This document shows, piece after piece, positions 61,612 to 64,000 of a stretch of DNA of 64,000 nt. Under the pieces are notes generated by a model that worked only from the letters and a program-made list of their open reading frames with translations, had not been told where the DNA came from and did not search any database. This DNA comes from Sphingobacterium lactis (GTDB taxonomy: Bacteria > Bacteroidota > Bacteroidia > Sphingobacteriales > Sphingobacteriaceae). Position numbers and translations under genes: made by a program. The first letter of the stretch is position 1; each line of letters starts with the position of its first letter. The stretch spans positions 2,232,001-2,296,000 of the forward strand of contig NZ_CP049246.1 of assembly GCF_011046555.1 (NCBI RefSeq), read 5' to 3'.

Positions 61612-64000
61612 ATGAAAAAAGTATTTAACACCATAACCGCTCTATTATTTATCCAGGTAGCTGCCTATGCTCAACAACCAGGCAACAGGACCTCGGCTAC
61701 AAAAATTGCCGATGTCTTGGCGCAACAACCTGCCGAAGAACAAACGAAGTTCTTGCAGGCCATGAAAGAGTTGGAAGGTTTTACCGCCGATGATGTATCA
61801 GCACTGTTGATCGGGTTGAAGCCACAGGGCGGAAATAATGCGCCAGTGGAATATGCGACGAATTCCTATGCATTTTATGTGATGCAACCAGGAATGGATG
61901 GTCAACGGGCGACTTATGTGCAAGGCTTGTTGCATGCCTTGGATAAATTGACCGATAAAAATAACAAAGGCTATGTTTTCGAGCTTTTGAAATTCTGTGC
62001 GAAGAATGATGCCATTGAAAAAGTGGCTCCATATCTTTCCGATGAAGAGCTTGCTGAGAAAGCCGCACGCGTGCTGAATGCTATCCGTACGCCTGAGGCT
62101 GCACAAGCGTTGCACACAGGGCTCCAGAATGCGCCTAGCGAGAAGATCGCCATGGGTATTACTGCTGCTTTGGGAGACTTGGAGTACGCAGAGGCTGAGG
62201 CTAAGATTATCGAACTTCTCGGGAATTACAATTCCGATAACTATCAATTGACCGGGCTAACGGCCTTGAGCAAGATCGGTGGGACAGCATCGGCTCCAGT
62301 TTTCCTGGAGAAGGCCAAAGCGAAGAATTTTCAATTCGATTCGAGTAATGCTGCTAGCTTAGCTGTCGATTATGCACAGACGCTGGCACGAAAGGAGAAA
62401 CATAAAGAAGCAAGCACGTTTGCAAGTACGCTATATAAGCAAGCAGCAGGTGCGAAAGCTTCAACGATACAGGCAGGTGCTATTGCTGTTTTAGCTGATA
62501 TCGCCCCCGCAAAACAGAAGAAAGAACTTTTGAAATTGGCGTCTGGTGAAGATAAATTACTTCGTCAGGTAGCCCTAGATCTATTGGCTGAAGATGCTTC
62601 TGCAAAAGACCTAGCGAAATTAGCTGGTTCATTGCGCAAGCTCGATGGAGATGCACAAGAAAGCGTTTTGAATTTCTTAGCAGACAAAGAAGCTACGGTA
62701 GCCACAAAAGCAATCGAGAAAGGTTTTTCAAGCCTAAAAGATGAAGAGGCAAAGGTTGCCGCATTGCGTACCTTATCGATTCTATCCAAAGGAACAAACA
62801 CCGAATTCCTGATCCAACAGATCCCAACGGCATCCGAAAAGGAATTAGCCGAGATCAAGACGCTGCTTCTTACAGCTCCAGAGCAGTCTACTATTGGGCA
62901 GGTCAATAAAGCTTTAGCTTCGGCGGATCCAAAAACGCAGGTTGCTTTATTGGATGTGCTGTCCACACGCACCAATGCCGAGTCAGCTGCTGCTGTATTG
63001 CCATTAACCGCGTCTACAGATCCAGCAGTGAAGTTAGCCGCCTATAAAGCATTGCCTACCGTTGTCAATAGGGATAACTTGGAAGCTGTAATCCGTTTGA
63101 TGGATTCGGCATCTCCAGAGGAACTTGTATTCGCTCAGGAAGCCGCAATCATCGCCATCAATTCAGGAGCGAACAAGGATGCTGATATCCAACGCTTGGC
63201 AGGTAATATTTCCCGCTCGGCAGCACCGTCAGCAGGAAAATATTTCCCTATTTTCGCCGGTGTCGGTGGTCCTGAAGCATTACAGGCTGTACAAAACTAT
63301 GTCGGTACTGAAGGGCCGTTGAAAGCGGAAGCCATCAAGGCGTTAGCAAATTGGACGAATGCAGAATCCTTACCGACGTTGATCCGTCTGTCAAAAACAG
63401 AAAAAGACCCAGCAATCTTTGAAACGGTATTCAGCGGATTGATCAAGCAATTGAATGCCAGTGAGGTGAATCCCGAACAGAAAACATTATTGCTACGTGA
63501 TGCCTTTGCATTGGCACAAAATACAAAGCAAAAGCGCGCAGCACTTAATAACCTGCAGTCCACAGGGACCTATAATGCCCTGATCTTTGCTAGCAAGTAC
63601 ATGGATGATGCGGAACTGGGTGGTGCGGCAAGCAACGTTGCGATGAATATCGCGATGGACCATAAAGATTATGTGGGATCAGATGTTCGCGCGATCTTGA
63701 ATAAAGCGGCAGAGAAACTGTCCGGAAGTGAGAGTTCGTATCTGAAAGAGGCCATTGTTCGTCATTTGGCCGAGATGCCAAGCGAGCAGGGCTATGTTTC
63801 CATCTTCAATGGCAAAGATCTGACCGGTTGGAAAGGTTTGGTGGAGAATCCGATTGCCCGTGCGAAAATGTCAAAAGCTGAACTTGCGAAGAAACAGGCG
63901 GAAGCTGACAAGAAAATGCGGGAGAGTTGGTCTGCCATCAATGGCGACCTGGTGTTTTCTGGCCACGGCGATAATATTGCCACGGTGAAGCAATACGGTG
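61612..64000 (+). CDS. Secreted HEAT-like repeat / DUF1080 protein, 5' part
   Basis: Open to the window end (over 796 codons). Signal peptide (about 1-19, ending AYAQ). A long helical-repeat region follows (about 30-720; for example QVALDLLAEDASAKDLAKLA, VKLAAYKALPTVVNRDN). Then comes a start of the DUF1080 concanavalin-like domain: YVSIFNGKDLTGWKG. DUF1080 domains act as 3-keto-glycoside hydrolases or carbohydrate-binding modules. Together with the upstream oxidoreductase this suggests a sugar-oxidation/cleavage pathway in the periplasm. Confidence 0.85.
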   Translation, partial: MKKVFNTITALLFIQVAAYAQQPGNRTSATKIADVLAQQPAEEQTKFLQAMKELEGFTADDVSALLIGLKPQGGNNAPVEYATNSYAFYVMQPGMDGQRATYVQGLLHALDKLTDKNNKGYVFELLKFCAKNDAIEKVAPYLSDEELAEKAARVLNAIRTPEAAQALHTGLQNAPSEKIAMGITAALGDLEYAEAEAKIIELLGNYNSDNYQLTGLTALSKIGGTASAPVFLEKAKAKNFQFDSSNAASLAVDYAQTLARKEKHKEASTFASTLYKQAAGAKASTIQAGAIAVLADIAPAKQKKELLKLASGEDKLLRQVALDLLAEDASAKDLAKLAGSLRKLDGDAQESVLNFLADKEATVATKAIEKGFSSLKDEEAKVAALRTLSILSKGTNTEFLIQQIPTASEKELAEIKTLLLTAPEQSTIGQVNKALASADPKTQVALLDVLSTRTNAESAAAVLPLTASTDPAVKLAAYKALPTVVNRDNLEAVIRLMDSASPEELVFAQEAAIIAINSGANKDADIQRLAGNISRSAAPSAGKYFPIFAGVGGPEALQAVQNYVGTEGPLKAEAIKALANWTNAESLPTLIRLSKTEKDPAIFETVFSGLIKQLNASEVNPEQKTLLLRDAFALAQNTKQKRAALNNLQSTGTYNALIFASKYMDDAELGGAASNVAMNIAMDHKDYVGSDVRAILNKAAEKLSGSESSYLKEAIVRHLAEMPSEQGYVSIFNGKDLTGWKGLVENPIARAKMSKAELAKKQAEADKKMRESWSAINGDLVFSGHGDNIATVKQYG

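Noticed and set aside
62565..62975. 136-codon minus-strand frame
   Set aside because: Antisense to the HEAT-like/DUF1080 gene and of biased composition.

Overview
The window is chromosomal DNA of a Bacteroidota bacterium, most likely family Sphingobacteriaceae and Sphingobacterium-like (an inference from gene content, not a database match). The evidence is a SusC/SusD outer-membrane pair, a crtI-crtB-crtZ-CarR-type lycopene cyclase-idi carotenoid operon, fimbrillin-like lipoproteins with FISUMP C-termini, a mitochondrial-type aconitase, DUF4932, DUF3810 and DUF1080 proteins, and Bacteroidota promoters. All three tRNA genes have TTTG-N19-TAnnTTTG upstream. No insertion sequence, CRISPR array, prophage or rRNA is visible.

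Layout. 1-7.8 kb: the end of an epimerase-like gene, a secreted DUF4424-like protein, the SusC/SusD pair, an NTPase and a GNAT acetyltransferase. 8.3-12.8 kb: one tightly coupled carotenoid operon predicted to make zeaxanthin-type pigment, with one uncharacterised member. 12.8-17.4 kb: a stress flavoprotein, a Crp-type regulator, a cupin protein, then an AT-rich stretch of unrecognised genes ending in nested inverted repeats beside tRNA-Ser(GCT). 17.5-22.9 kb: housekeeping genes (7TM-HD phosphohydrolase, rpe, aconitase). 22.9-23.8 kb: a non-coding gap rich in palindromes. 23.8-35.6 kb: M14 peptidase, DinB protein, NTF2-like protein, HxlR regulator, DUF4932 protein, a DUF4180 gene broken by one stop codon, a Crp/Fnr-DUF2892 pair with a Crp-like operator, nitronate monooxygenase, a VIT-type transporter, and two tiny overlapping membrane-protein genes. 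A repeat with a covarying hairpin occurs five times here and at 7.9 kb; three copies form a 223-bp tandem array.

35.6-43.2 kb: tRNA-Arg(TCT), tRNA-Ser(TGA), then three tandem units on the minus strand. Each unit has a putative promoter, a gene for a conserved 60-residue protein (LEESIAAGS, then a TGG, Trp and YKDFDL tail), and a gene for a ~578-residue lipoprotein with a fimbrillin-like body and FISUMP-like C-terminus. This peptide/lipoprotein pairing is the best candidate for an undescribed system. 43.5-59.7 kb: gpsA-hemF-M16-M16, tcdA-tatD, an HDAC-like/NdpA/DUF3810 operon, an IscA-type protein, a cysteine desulfurase, MscS, and glpD-glpK-glpF for glycerol use. A 48-residue gene lies behind glpF. 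59.7-64 kb: a Tat-exported Gfo/Idh/MocA oxidoreductase followed by a large HEAT-like/DUF1080 protein that runs off the window.

Several starts were revised (rpe, DinB, HDAC-like, DUF2892, the beta-propeller-like protein), and four short genes under 60 codons were added from direct reading.
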